DNA of 64,000 bases from Mesostigma viride (taxonomy: Eukaryota > Streptophyta > Mesostigmatophyceae > Mesostigmatales > Mesostigmataceae). Below are positions 1 through 10,500 of this stretch, one piece after another (position 1 is the first letter of the stretch; each line of letters starts with the position of its first letter). A program made the translations under genes and the position numbers. The notes below the pieces were generated by a model, which saw only the letters and a list, made by a program, of their open reading frames with translations, had not been told where the DNA came from and made no database searches. The stretch is from positions 705,808-769,807 of the forward strand of contig RPFO01000130.1 of assembly GCA_009746045.1 (NCBI GenBank). Direction: 5' to 3'.

Positions 1-149
1 GACTTTTGTATATGGAATTATAATGATAGTTTGTGTGATTCGGACTAGTTATTTTGGGCCTAGCTTGAAGTATAAAATTTTCTAGGGGCCGGTGCAGTCG
101 CGCCGCGCTGCGTACTTAATGGTCATGCATGGATTCTGTATGGCGTCGA

Positions 150-422
150 TGTCGGCCCGAGTCGTCAGGAAGAATCTTGTGTGGACTGTTTCGGGCCTCT
201 GGATCGAAGGTCGGCGCCATGTCGCCGCCAACCTGCCAGTTTGATGGCAGACCTAGGTGAAATCGGCCCGGGGCACGCGCCATGTGAGAACAAAACGCCC
301 AGGTTGGGCGGGCTTGGTGCCTGCTGAGCTATCCATAGTGTCTACTACCTGATCTGCATGTGCGGCGTGCGAGGTGCCCGCCGCTAGGCCCAGGCGCCTG
401 TGCCTAATAGTATGGGAAGCAT
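150..422 (-). mobile_element. LINE ORF2 C-terminal fragment
   Basis: The reverse strand encodes, with stops, RLGLAGHLART followed by KPAQPGRFVLTWR, matching RRLGLAGHLARTDQVDT and KPAQPVRYVLTWR at 2960-2750. A decayed ORF2 3' piece. Positions 1-149 show nothing I recognise. Confidence 0.6.
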
Positions 423-649
423 TAAATAATTAATTAATTAATAGACACGTGACTACGTCACGTGAGCATAAGTCCTCAGTGGGCCGGAGGGGAACATGGG
501 ATGGAATGGATGGTTTAAGCTATCTAGGTCCTAGTTACAGGGCACCGCGGCCCGAATCGCTATGAATGCCATACTTGGTCACACGCGGAGCCCCCACAGC
601 CTTGGGGGTGGTCTCCTTCATCACTACTTGCCATCTATCCTTGCACACC
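423..649 (-). mobile_element. LINE type-2 3' UTR remnant with TTAA tail
   Basis: The segment 441-645 is closely similar to 60725-60920 (shared CACGTGACTACGTCACGTG-like end, TAGTTACAGGG, TTGGTCACACG), and ends in a TTAA tail at 426-441. In the 60.7-61.1 kb copy it directly follows the ORF2 C terminus, which identifies it as the 3' UTR of the RT-bearing LINE. Confidence 0.7.
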
Positions 650-672
650 ATTAATTAATTAATTAATTAATT

Positions 673-2580
673 ATCAACATCACTCCGTTGGGAGTAGATG
701 TAGCACATAGCCCTGAGAAGGGGCATATGGCTTTTAATACATTCTAGGCTACTTCATGCAAGGGTGGGAATGTAAGCTACCCCTGCTCTAGGTGCACCAG
801 GGCACCCGCACCCTCATGGTCTATCACGCTATGCCCGGGTAAGGGGGGAGCATGCCTGTGAGGGGGAAGATCATCATGGCTATACAAAAACTAGAGCGTG
901 GCATCTCAGCAGAGAGCAGCTCTCTGCATGGGCACAGCATTACTAAATAAAACTAGGCATCGTCTGGAGTGTGGCTCATCATAGGCACACATGTACATGA
1001 TTAAATAAAGCGCGTGGCTTAGCTGGAATAGGGCCTCTAGAAGGCGTACATGTACATGGCCACGGTCTATCTATTCTACACTACTACTGCTGTATTCCCC
1101 TAAGCTGAGGCGTCTGGAGTCGCTGGGGCCGCGGGGGTCGCCTGCCAGGGCTTGTGGCCGACGTAGATGGCCGCCCCCTTCCAGTACACCGGCTGCCCCG
1201 CCTTGGTCTGCCGGAGCTGGAGGTAGGTCGGCCATAGCTCCCGTCGCCGTTGTTGCTGCGCCAGGGTCAAGTCGTCATCAAGGGTGAAGAGAGTCTTCTC
1301 GAGCCGCTTGCGGCGTCGGAGCAAAGAAATCTTGTCCGCCGGGGTCTTAAAGGTGAGAAGGAGTGGGGGCGGCCCTGCCTTACCCCGCGCGCGGGGAAGG
1401 CGGTGGGCGGCCAGCTCGATCTCACCAGTAAGGCCCATGCGATCAAGGATTTCTCTCTCAAAAGCACGCGCAAGCTTCTCGGAATTCTCACCTTCCTCCA
1501 TCTTGAGATTCTTGACAATGACGTTGAGGCTGCGCTTGGCGAGCTCGGCCTCCTCGCGAAGGTCAAGCGTCTGCCGCTGGAGCTGTGCTGCGACGGCGGA
1601 GGTGGTGGAGGTGGTGTGCTGCTTAAGCATGTCCGCCCAGGTCGTGAGGGGAGGAGCATCGCCGGCCAGGCCAGCAGGGGCTGGCTTGGCGGCAATGTCC
1701 TTCACCGCCTGGGCGGTGAGGCCGGCGGTGTTCTGCAGGACCTCGATAGCGATGGCGTTGTCCTTAAGACGCTGGTCGATGTCACGGAGCTGGGCGGTGA
1801 TGGCGGCGGAGGTGGGGGTGGTGGCGGTGGAGGAGGCGAGGAGAGTGGAGGTGGAGGTGGAGATGGTGGAGAGGAGGGGGAGCTCGGCAGCCAGCGTGCT
1901 GCCCATGGCCGCCACATCTGCAGCGATGGGGGCCACGTGCTGCTCGAGGGCCTCCTTGAGGAGTGAGCGGATGGAGGATTCGGTTAAGGTGGTGGTGAGG
2001 GGCTTTGGGGGCCAAAGCTCCTCGATGGAGCGTCCAAGGAGGGAAAAGAGGGCGAATTGCTGGAGGTGGGGGCGGCGTGCGTTGAGGACGTCTTTGCCGA
2101 AATTGCGCCTCTGGAGGCGGGCATTGACAAGGCGATCTTGGTGGGAAAGCTGCTTGCACAGTTCTAGAAGAGAGGCATGCGTCCCGAAAAACACATGGCC
2201 CAGGATGCGATCGGGTGTAAGCTTGTCAAAATAGCCGGGCTGGCTGGCGTCAAAGTCGTACTCATCCAGCAGCCCGTCAGGGCGACTGCGCTTGGGTTCG
2301 GGCGACGCTGCTGGCGATGCGGGCGCAGCAGGGGGCTGGGCGACCACTAGAGCTTGGCTAGTGGCGCCGCTGCCTTCTGGGCCGGTTGGCGAAGCTGCGG
2401 CCGGGGCTGCAGACGTATTTTCATTGCTAAGCGCAGCCGCCAGGCTGGCCGTTGCGTCGAGAGGCGTTTGCTCATCGTATAGTGCGTTATAGCTTCGGAA
2501 AATTATATCAGCATGTGCGTCTAAGAAAGACGAAGCGATTGTGATATTCACAGCTGAATTCGGCGCTCAAACGTGAAAGT
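673..2580 (-). mobile_element. ORF1-only LINE element with (TTAA)n tail
   Basis: Minus-strand element: ORF1 (2551-1100), then directly a 3' UTR (about 1100-674) and a TTAA tail (650-673). No reverse-transcriptase ORF lies between ORF1 and the tail. The 3' UTR recurs in the insertion in gene A (41465-41897), at 4050-3625, 46660-46510 and 51129-51346. The structure is like mammalian HAL1 half-LINEs. Confidence 0.8.
1100..2551 (-). CDS. LINE ORF1-like RNA-binding protein, 483 codons
   Basis: The C-terminal half shows the L1-ORF1/Transposase_22 layout: a Ser/Thr/Ala-rich region and helix around residues 220-330, an RRM-like part starting SLNVIVKNLKMEEGENSEKL, then RRRKRLEKTLFTLDDDLT, QQQRRRELWP and the end HKPWQATPAAP. 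The N-terminal 100 residues are Ala/Pro rich with a PKRSRP basic stretch. The open frame starts with GTG after an upstream TGA and has no early ATG, so the 5' end is probably damaged. Role in LINEs: nucleic-acid chaperone of the retrotransposition particle. Confidence 0.75.
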   Translation of the reverse strand: MNITIASSFLDAHADIIFRSYNALYDEQTPLDATASLAAALSNENTSAAPAAASPTGPEGSGATSQALVVAQPPAAPASPAASPEPKRSRPDGLLDEYDFDASQPGYFDKLTPDRILGHVFFGTHASLLELCKQLSHQDRLVNARLQRRNFGKDVLNARRPHLQQFALFSLLGRSIEELWPPKPLTTTLTESSIRSLLKEALEQHVAPIAADVAAMGSTLAAELPLLSTISTSTSTLLASSTATTPTSAAITAQLRDIDQRLKDNAIAIEVLQNTAGLTAQAVKDIAAKPAPAGLAGDAPPLTTWADMLKQHTTSTTSAVAAQLQRQTLDLREEAELAKRSLNVIVKNLKMEEGENSEKLARAFEREILDRMGLTGEIELAAHRLPRARGKAGPPPLLLTFKTPADKISLLRRRKRLEKTLFTLDDDLTLAQQQRRRELWPTYLQLRQTKAGQPVYWKGAAIYVGHKPWQATPAAPATPDASA

Positions 2581-2639
2581 TATGAGCTCCGACAGCCATG
2601 GCTACCTCGTGGCTCGTGGCTCATGGCGCGCCAGAGAGT

Positions 2640-3605
2640 GGACTTGCACACCATCTGCCTCCATATTACAGACAAACCAGGAGGCTGCACGGGTGTGAGC
2701 CCGTCACGTCTATAGTGTAGCACATGTCCATGCCGAGTCTATCACGAAAAGTCCACGGGTGGCGGCCCTGCCGCGCGCGGCCGGGGGCACGCCAGGTGAG
2801 GACATATCGCACAGGCTGGGCAGGCTTGGTGCCAGCTAGTCTATCTGATGTATCTACCTGATCTGTGCGGGCCAGGTGCCCGGCTAGGCCCAGGCGCCTG
2901 TGCCTAATAATGTGGGAAACATAGGGCAAATCAGCGTACAAATCCTCATTACTAATGTGCAAACCAAAGGGCCTTGCGCAGCATCTTGGTGATCATTGGT
3001 CGCGTCGAGTCGTTTCTCCAGCTCCTGCGTCAGACTGACGCAGGACGCACTGTGCGTCCACGTCTCGGCGCTGTAGGCAGGATTGGCAGAATGACGACCT
3101 TGAATGAGGTCGCGCTTGACGATCCGGGGTACAGTACTTGACGATCCGGGGTAGTACACCCCCCCCTTGATGTTTAAGAGTGGGGTCCGTCATACATACA
3201 GAAAGAAGAGTGGGGTCGTCATATGTCGTCTTTGCAGTCAGGAAGCCAACTGTCATGCAGCAACTTGAAGCGTCCTGAAGTAGGGTAATTGACCTCCGTG
3301 TCGTCTAAGAGGCGGAGTGGGCCCGGGGGCCCGCCCAGACTGAGCTGGGCCTCCGTTTTGGGGCTGATTTCTAGGCCCACAGCACGAGCCTCGAGCACCA
3401 GGCAGTCCAGCCAAAGTTGGGCAGCCTCCGGCTTCTCGATGAGCGTGATGTCATCGGCATAAATGAGGTCAGCTAGTAAATTCTGCCGGTTTGTCTACCC
3501 TCCCGGCTTCCCCAAGCTCGTTCGTGATCACTAGGCCAGCAGGGGCGCGGCCAGCCAGCTGCCAGAGCAAACTCGGGCCACGTGCCTGGCGCATAACATC
3601 TGCTG
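2640..3605 (-). pseudogene. LINE ORF2 reverse-transcriptase fragment (RT end and C terminus), frameshifted
   Basis: Reading the minus strand: LLWQLAGRAPAGLVITNELGEAG (about 3560-3490), then in a shifted frame DLIYADDITLIEKPEAAQLW (3472-3410; YADD is the RT catalytic motif), further on SAETWTHSASC, and the typical LINE C terminus HIIRHRRLGLAGHLARTDQVDT ending SLLVCL near 2666. Several frameshifts; no single open frame. Confidence 0.75.
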
Positions 3606-3612
3606 TGGACAT

Positions 3613-4380
3613 TAACTAATTAATTAAGAACATAGGGAGTAAAGTATATTAAGTGAGACAACTATTGTAACACATATCCCTGAGAAGGGGCATTTGGCTA
3701 AGGCACATTAGAACTGAGCCGGTAACCTGCAGGTGGAGGATGTAAACTGCATCCTTGCCACCTTAGACTCTGCCGGTGCACAAGGTGCACACCAGCACTA
3801 CCATATACCTGAAGAGGCCTGGCATGGGGTGGAAGCCTGATTATGGCTATAGGCAATGGCTACATAGGGCATGGCGTCTCAGCAGAGAGTGACTCTCTGC
3901 ATGGGCACTGAAGCATGGCTAACGCATAATCTGGTGTGGGTCCCATCATAGGCATATATGCACATGATGGCTGTGGGCCGCGTCGGCTAAGCATTCCGAT
4001 TATACACTACTGCTCTATCTACCTACGCTGGGTTTGCTGGGGTTGCTGGGGCAGGGGTCGCCTGCCAGGGCTTGTGGTCCGTTGAACGTAGATGACCGCC
4101 CCGGCCCCTAGCTCCAGTATACCGGCTTCTTCCCTGCTGTCTGCTGGAGCTGGAGGTAGGTCGGCCAGAGCTCCGGTCGCCGTTGTTGCTGTGCCATGGT
4201 CAAGTCGTCGTCACACGTGTAGGAGGTCCCCACAATTTGCTTGCGACACTTGACTGAAACGGCAGCTTGTCCGCCATGCATGTACTCAAAGGTGAGGAGC
4301 AGAGGTGAGGGGCGGTCTAGCCTTACCCCGTGAGCAGGAAAGGCGGGTAGCCTCCAGCTTAAGCTCACCAATGAGGGCCT
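3613..4380 (-). mobile_element. 5'-truncated ORF1-only LINE downstream of gene C
   Basis: ORF1 C-terminal remnant at 4371-4030 (PSPLLLTFEYM, DDDLTMAQQQRRPELWPTYLQL), then type-1 3' UTR (4010-3625) and TTAA tail (3613-3624). It starts about 180 bp after the stop of gene C. Confidence 0.75.
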
Positions 4381-4422
4381 GTCTTACACATGAATGTTTT
4401 GAGTAAGTCAACCGTAAACCCA

Positions 4423-4536
4423 TCAGGTCTACGATGATCCCCGCCCTGATCAAGTCCTGCAGTAGCCATAAGGCTGGCTAACCATAAGGCTGGCTAGTTA
4501 ATGCCGGGGTCCATCAGGTCCACGCCTTGACCAGTA
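4423..4536 (-). repeat. Echoes of the last exon of gene C
   Basis: Two partial copies of the end of exon 4662-4562 follow it: 4466-4423 and 4536-4497, sharing GGACTTG, ATCGT and GACCTGATGGACCC-type sequence. They lie in the presumed 3' UTR. Confidence 0.7.
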
Positions 4537-4561
4537 GTGATTAAGACAACCATAAGGTCGG

Positions 4562-7500
4562 CTAGTTAATGTCGGGGTCCATCAGGTCCACGATGATCCC
4601 TGCCTTGACCAAGTCCTGCAGTATGAGTGTCTCTGGGAGGTACTTGAACGCGTCGCTCGCAGCTACAGGGACACAGGCATGCACCGATGCATTCAAACAA
4701 GCAACAGCACGTCAAGTAAGGAATTGAGTGACTACACATGCATCCATGCATTCATGTGGGCAAGCTGGCACTGAGGTGTATTACACCATGGTGGATTGTT
4801 GCCATTCACTTCACCCTTGAGTTAGGTAAACCCTTAACCCAAACAGATTTCGCATCACTGTCATTTGTTTCAAAGCACAACTTCGAAGGAACATAAACCC
4901 AGGACCCCCTCCCCCCATACCCAGTTCTCCCTCCTCCCTCCCCCCCCCCCCCCCCCAACACCACCTGCCCCCTCCCCTCTCATCCCGCCCCCGGTTTGCA
5001 TTCCCTCCCTTGAAGAGAAGTCCGATGAAGGCATTGGCCATTAGATACCTTGCACTCGCTGTCATGCGACCCGTGTGCATTCTCACCCTCTCATTGCCGG
5101 GTGCATCACTACCGGGCAGCGTTTCAAAAATAGTAGCTCCATGGAGCCAGGAAACCGAAATTCCCAGCACAAGCTGGGAACGTGTTCGCACGCATGTTTG
5201 CTGCCCCCCTTGCTGCGTGAGCTGCTGAGAGGCAGGTGGGTGCTCGTGTGCGAGAGCCGTGCAATATGCCAAACGCGGGGGCCATGTGATGCTCTCCCTT
5301 CCCTCACTCCCACGGCACCCCACCATTGCTTCGAAAGGCAAACACTTAACGTTCACTGTCATAGAGCATCTTGCCGTGGCTGTCAAAAGGGAGCTGACGT
5401 GGCCAGCCGACGGCTATCTATTAATGAGACAACCTGCGCAGGCTATCTATCTATTGATGAGACAACCTGCGCAGGCTATCTATCTATTGATGGGACAACC
5501 TGCGCAGGCTATCTATCTATTGATGAGACAACCTGCTCAGGCTATCTATTGATGAGACAACCTGCTCAGACTATCTATCTATTCTCGACTGACCACCTAT
5601 TATCAACCTGTTATCTATACTCAACAGGCCACCTGTTATCAACCTGTTATCTATACTCAACAGGCCACCTGTTATCAACCTGTTATCTATACTCAACAGG
5701 CCACCTGTTATCAACCTGTTATCTACACTCAACAGGCCACCTGTTATCAACCTGTTATCTATACTCAACAGGCCACCTGTTATCAACCTGTTATCTATAC
5801 TCAACAGGCCACCTGTTATCAACCTGTCATCAATACTAACAGGCCACCTGTTATCAACCTGTTATCTATGCTCAACAGGCCACCTGTTATCAACCTGTTA
5901 TCTATACTCAACAGGCCACCTGTTATCAACCTGTTATCTATACTCAACAGGCCACCTGTTATCAACCTGTCATCAATACTAACAGGTCACCTGTTATCGA
6001 CATGTTATCTACACTCAACAGGCCACGTGTTAATCAAAGGGATGCTCACAGCTCCCCTTGCCGTAACATGCCCCCGCTCACTGTGCCAGCTAATACGAAC
6101 CATATAAGGGCTGCACTTGCCGTGTTCTAAGGGGGGCGTCCACTAACTGGTGAGTGGGACTAGCGCTGGGTCGGATACTCACCAAGTACCTGACCTCAGG
6201 CACCCATGTCAGGCGCCAGCAGTAGCGATGCCGGTGCTGAGACAATGCCCCCAGCACTGGTACTGGCGTCCGATGGTACCCGACCCCTCGGTTGCTGATT
6301 GGTTGCAATGCCATACTTCAGGCGCACGCCTTGGCGGATGTGCCATGATCACCCTAGCGGACTTCAAGACAGACCATACAAGTGCCATAATAGCGGCTAG
6401 AGCCGAGAAGAGAGGAGAGAGATGACAGAGGCTAGACGAGCGATATTACCTAGAATAACACTAGGATTCTTCATTCCATTTTCTATTGCTGCTAGTTCTG
6501 CTACAATTAATACTAGGACTACTGGGTGCCCAAAGTACCCAAGGGTAGCTGACGGTACCTGATACTGACACCTGAAGCCTGGTGGGTAGCTGATACTGAT
6601 AGTGGTCCCTCGGGTTGAGCACCGGTTAAGGTGCCAGTAGGGCCTGACCAGGTGCCCGACCCAAACCTTGTGAGAACTGTGGGGAGAACACGCACCGCTC
6701 CACTTGCGGCGGCCGTTGAAGAGCGGGTTGTCCTGCTTGCCCAAGTCGAATCCGACGATGGCCGGTTTCTCCTGCAAGGGGGTAGTCATGCGGGTGAGCA
6801 TGGCCAATCATAGGGTTGATGGGATAGATTGGTAGTCTACCTGTTTGATCTCACAGCTGGTAGTGGCCAGTTTCTACTGGAAGGGGATGCTCACGTGGGT
6901 GAGGAACATGGTCGCTTTTGGGGTTCGCAAGCTAGAATTTTTGCCCCCCAGTTTGAAATCTAAATGGCCGGTTTCTCCTGCAACGGGATGTTCATGTGCG
7001 TTCGCATGGCCCAACTTAGGGTTTGCAAGCCATGTTGGTTGTCCACCTGTTTGACGCCAAGGAGAAGGGTTTGTGAGTGCCTCCTGCAGGCGGGGATCCG
7101 CGTGGGCTAACAACATGGCCATTTTTTTATGCGGCAGCTATATTGGTTCTCTACCCCGTGAAGGTTGAGGCCAATGACGGATCGCATAGTGTCCTACAAG
7201 CTGGTGTTCGTGGCGACAAGGCGGGCGGGGGCAGGGTAATGGATACCTGCGAGTGGTCGCTTGATGCTGGCACGTGCGCTGATGGCCTGTGCAGTGTGCT
7301 GGCACACCATGGCCCCTGTAACTGTGCAGAGTGCTGGCACACCATGGCCCCTGTAACTGTGCAGTGTGCTGGCACATTATGGCCCCTGAACTGTGCACTG
7401 TCGCAAACAAGGCAGCTGGCGCCCGCCACAATATGACCCGAAACGCACCCACCACGACTGTAAAGCAAACGCAGCTACCACATTCACAAACAAGCCCCTG

Positions 7501-10500
7501 TCACAATATGACCCGAAACACACCCACCACGACTGTAAAGCAAACGCAGCTACCACATTCACAAACAAGCCCCTGTCACAATATGACCCGAAACGCACCC
7601 ACCACGACTGTAAAGTAAACGCAGCTACCACATTCACAAACAAGCCCCTGTCACAATATGACCCGAAACACACCCACCACGACTGTAAAGTAAACGCAGC
7701 TACCACATTCACAAACAAGCCCCTGTCACAATATGACCCGAAACACACCCACCACGACTGTAAAGCAAACGCAGCTACCACATTCACAAACAAGCCCCTG
7801 TCACAATATGACCCGAAACGCACCCACCACGACTGTAAAGCAAACGCAGCTACCACATTCACAAACAAGCCCCTGTCACAATATGACCCGAAACGCACCC
7901 ACCACGACTGTAAAGCAAACGCAGCTACCACATTCACAAACAAGCCCCTGTCACAATATGACCCGAAACACACCCACCACGACTGTAAAGTAAACGCAGC
8001 TACCACATTCACAAACAAGCCCCTGTCACAATATGACCCGAAACGCACCCACCACGACTGTAAAGCAAACGCAGCTACCACATTCACAAACAAGCCCCTG
8101 TCACAATATGACCCGAAACGCACCCACCACGACTGTAAAGCAAACGCAGCTACCACATTCACAAACAAGCCCCTGTCACAATATGACCCGAAACACACCC
8201 ACCACGACTGTAAAGCAAACGCAGCTACCACATTCACAAACAAGCCCCTGTCAGATTAATGCGCAAGGCATTCCTTGAAACCCCCATCCCAGCAGGCATG
8301 CTCATAGCCATGCTTATGGTGACCAGAAGTCTCCAGAGCTGCGTGCTGCTTACTAGCGTACCTACTAGCGCACCGCACCGTGCGCCCTCAAGTTCATCAG
8401 CAAGTACATGCCCATCCAATATGCATGCATTCGTACAGTGACCATGAGTGCATCCCTCTACAGTGACCGGTCCACATACCACGCCGTGCGCCAGCAATAG
8501 GAGCAGCACGCGCATGCCCGTGCGGAAGCCAAAGTCTGCCCACGACCGGTGGCTGCCGGCCATGAGCCGGGGTCGCATCTCCTCCTCCAGCTCCATCAAC
8601 GCGTTGACGTACTTGGCTGGAGCAAGGGAGGGGAGGGCATGAGGCCAGGCGCAGCAGGCAACATGGAGGTGAGTGCATATCGACAGTCATCAGCACGTTC
8701 ACATACTCGGCTGGAAGCAGGGCGCGCCAGCAGAAGGACGTAAGGCCAGGAAAGACCGTCACGTACCCACGTGGCGGTGCAGGCTGATGTGGGTGACCTG
8801 GGTGATGACGTTAGCGAGGTTTGCAATCGGCTGCGAGATCCGGCCGTTCTTCGCGTAGATGATCTGTGCAAGTGACAAGTGACGAATGCAACGGGGGGCT
8901 TGTGAGAGCTTCAGCCACTGGGCTTCAGAGTCGCTCATGTAGATGACATCTGCAGATGGCTGGGGCAAGAGGGGCAGACCATGTAAGGAAGTTGACAAGC
9001 TAGTTTGGGCGTGCCTTTCTGAGTTTTGGTGGTAGTCTTGGTGTGCCTTTCCGTGTTTGGTGTGCTAGTTTTGGTGTGCCGTTCTGTGGGTGACCTGTGC
9101 GCCGATGCAGCAGGTGGCGGGCGCACAAACGGCAACGCAAGAGGAGAGCGAACCGTTCAAGCGAGATGGCAGCTGTTGTCGTCTCGCTTGCGTTGAAGCG
9201 TGGACACGCCATGGCTGCGAGACGGCACGGAGATTCTTCGATCAAAGAAAGTTGCTGTCGACTACACATGTGGTGGGTTGGGTAGTCGTCTCAGAGGGCT
9301 TCCCGCACCAGAGCCCGCAGAAACAACAGGACAGCCGCTGTGAGAAAAGAAGAGCGGACTTCATAAACCACGACATGATCCACCCGGGTTCCACCACACT
9401 GAACTACGCCCGCGTGTAGGAGTTTGCTACGGCGCCATGCATGCGCCAGTTCTTCTGGCATGCGCCAGTTCTCGTGTGTGTCAATTCTTCTGGCCTAGCA
9501 TTACTTCTTCTGGCATGTGTCACTTGTTCAGCCAAAAACATTGTTCCTATAGACTGCATTTTGTAGCAAACAAGCCTGGCCTATTTCCCCCAAGCACTCA
9601 GTGTTTAAGGCTGTGATATAGCCTATCAACCTCCGGTGAATAGCCAACAAATTAACATGATTTCCCCTCCAGAAACCATCGTGTACGACCGTCTTCGTAC
9701 CAGATTTTTCGACATTGCCATTTGCCAACAAGTTACATTCATTTCTCCCCAGCACCCACCGTGTACGCCCCCCTGGCAGGGAACCTGCGCGCCCGGATGC
9801 TGTCGATGTGTTCTTGCAGGCAGCAGCCCCCGTCGGGGCAGCCACACAACTGTGTGAGGTCGCCCAGCACCTCGTGCGTGGTCACTCTGCCAAAGTCCCT
9901 CCAATTCGGCAACTGCGAGCCGACAGATGGGGCGAAATAAGACAGAGGGCAGGGAGGGGGCAAAATAAGACGTAGGGGGGAGGGGACTAGGAAGGAGTCA
10001 ATGGCGGCGCACAGAGTATTACAACAAAGAGAAAAGGGAAGCTAATTTTCCATAGGTTTTTCGCTGTGACCCCAAGCGGCTGTCTGCGATTACGCTGTCT
10101 GCATTATGCTGGAAGCTACTTTAGAAAACTAGCACCATGCCTATTCGCCTGCCTGTCTAATATGATAGCCCCACGCCTGATCGACCGCCTGATTGAGAAA
10201 CAAGCCTCATACGCACATGACAGTATCACTGAATGAAAACGACAAATACTGATGCCTGAGACAAGGAACCTTATCCACCCACTGGGACTGCATTGAAGCG
10301 GAACATGGCATCGTATGAGTCCTATTAATCAGGCCATGCTTGCCTCGAGTTTTGAAGGAATAATAGAATTGTGGGATCATAAATGCCCCCCCCCCACCGG
10401 CAGCGTGTGGAGGCTGAATAGGCATCCCACAAGCCATACAAGACAGCCCATTGCTCGCACCTAGCACCCGGACACACGCGCAGCACTTGTAACAAACACC

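Noticed and set aside
5010-6107. Several ORFs with YLSIDETTCAGYL or LLSTCYLYSTGH repeats
   Set aside because: 33-bp and 36-bp minisatellites in the last intron of gene C.
6397-6521. Terminal exon of gene C reading VVLVLIVAELAAIENG to a stop at 6397
   Set aside because: Phase and acceptor fit, but the product does not align with the paralogues and codon use is AT-rich. The exon 4662-4562 (FKYLPETLILQDLVKAGIIV) also fits the phase and aligns well with KHLIETIVLNEMVQSGLVV.
7427-8252. CRISPR-like array
   Set aside because: Units of 75 bp follow one another with no unique spacers, and the locus is eukaryotic with introns; a tandem minisatellite.
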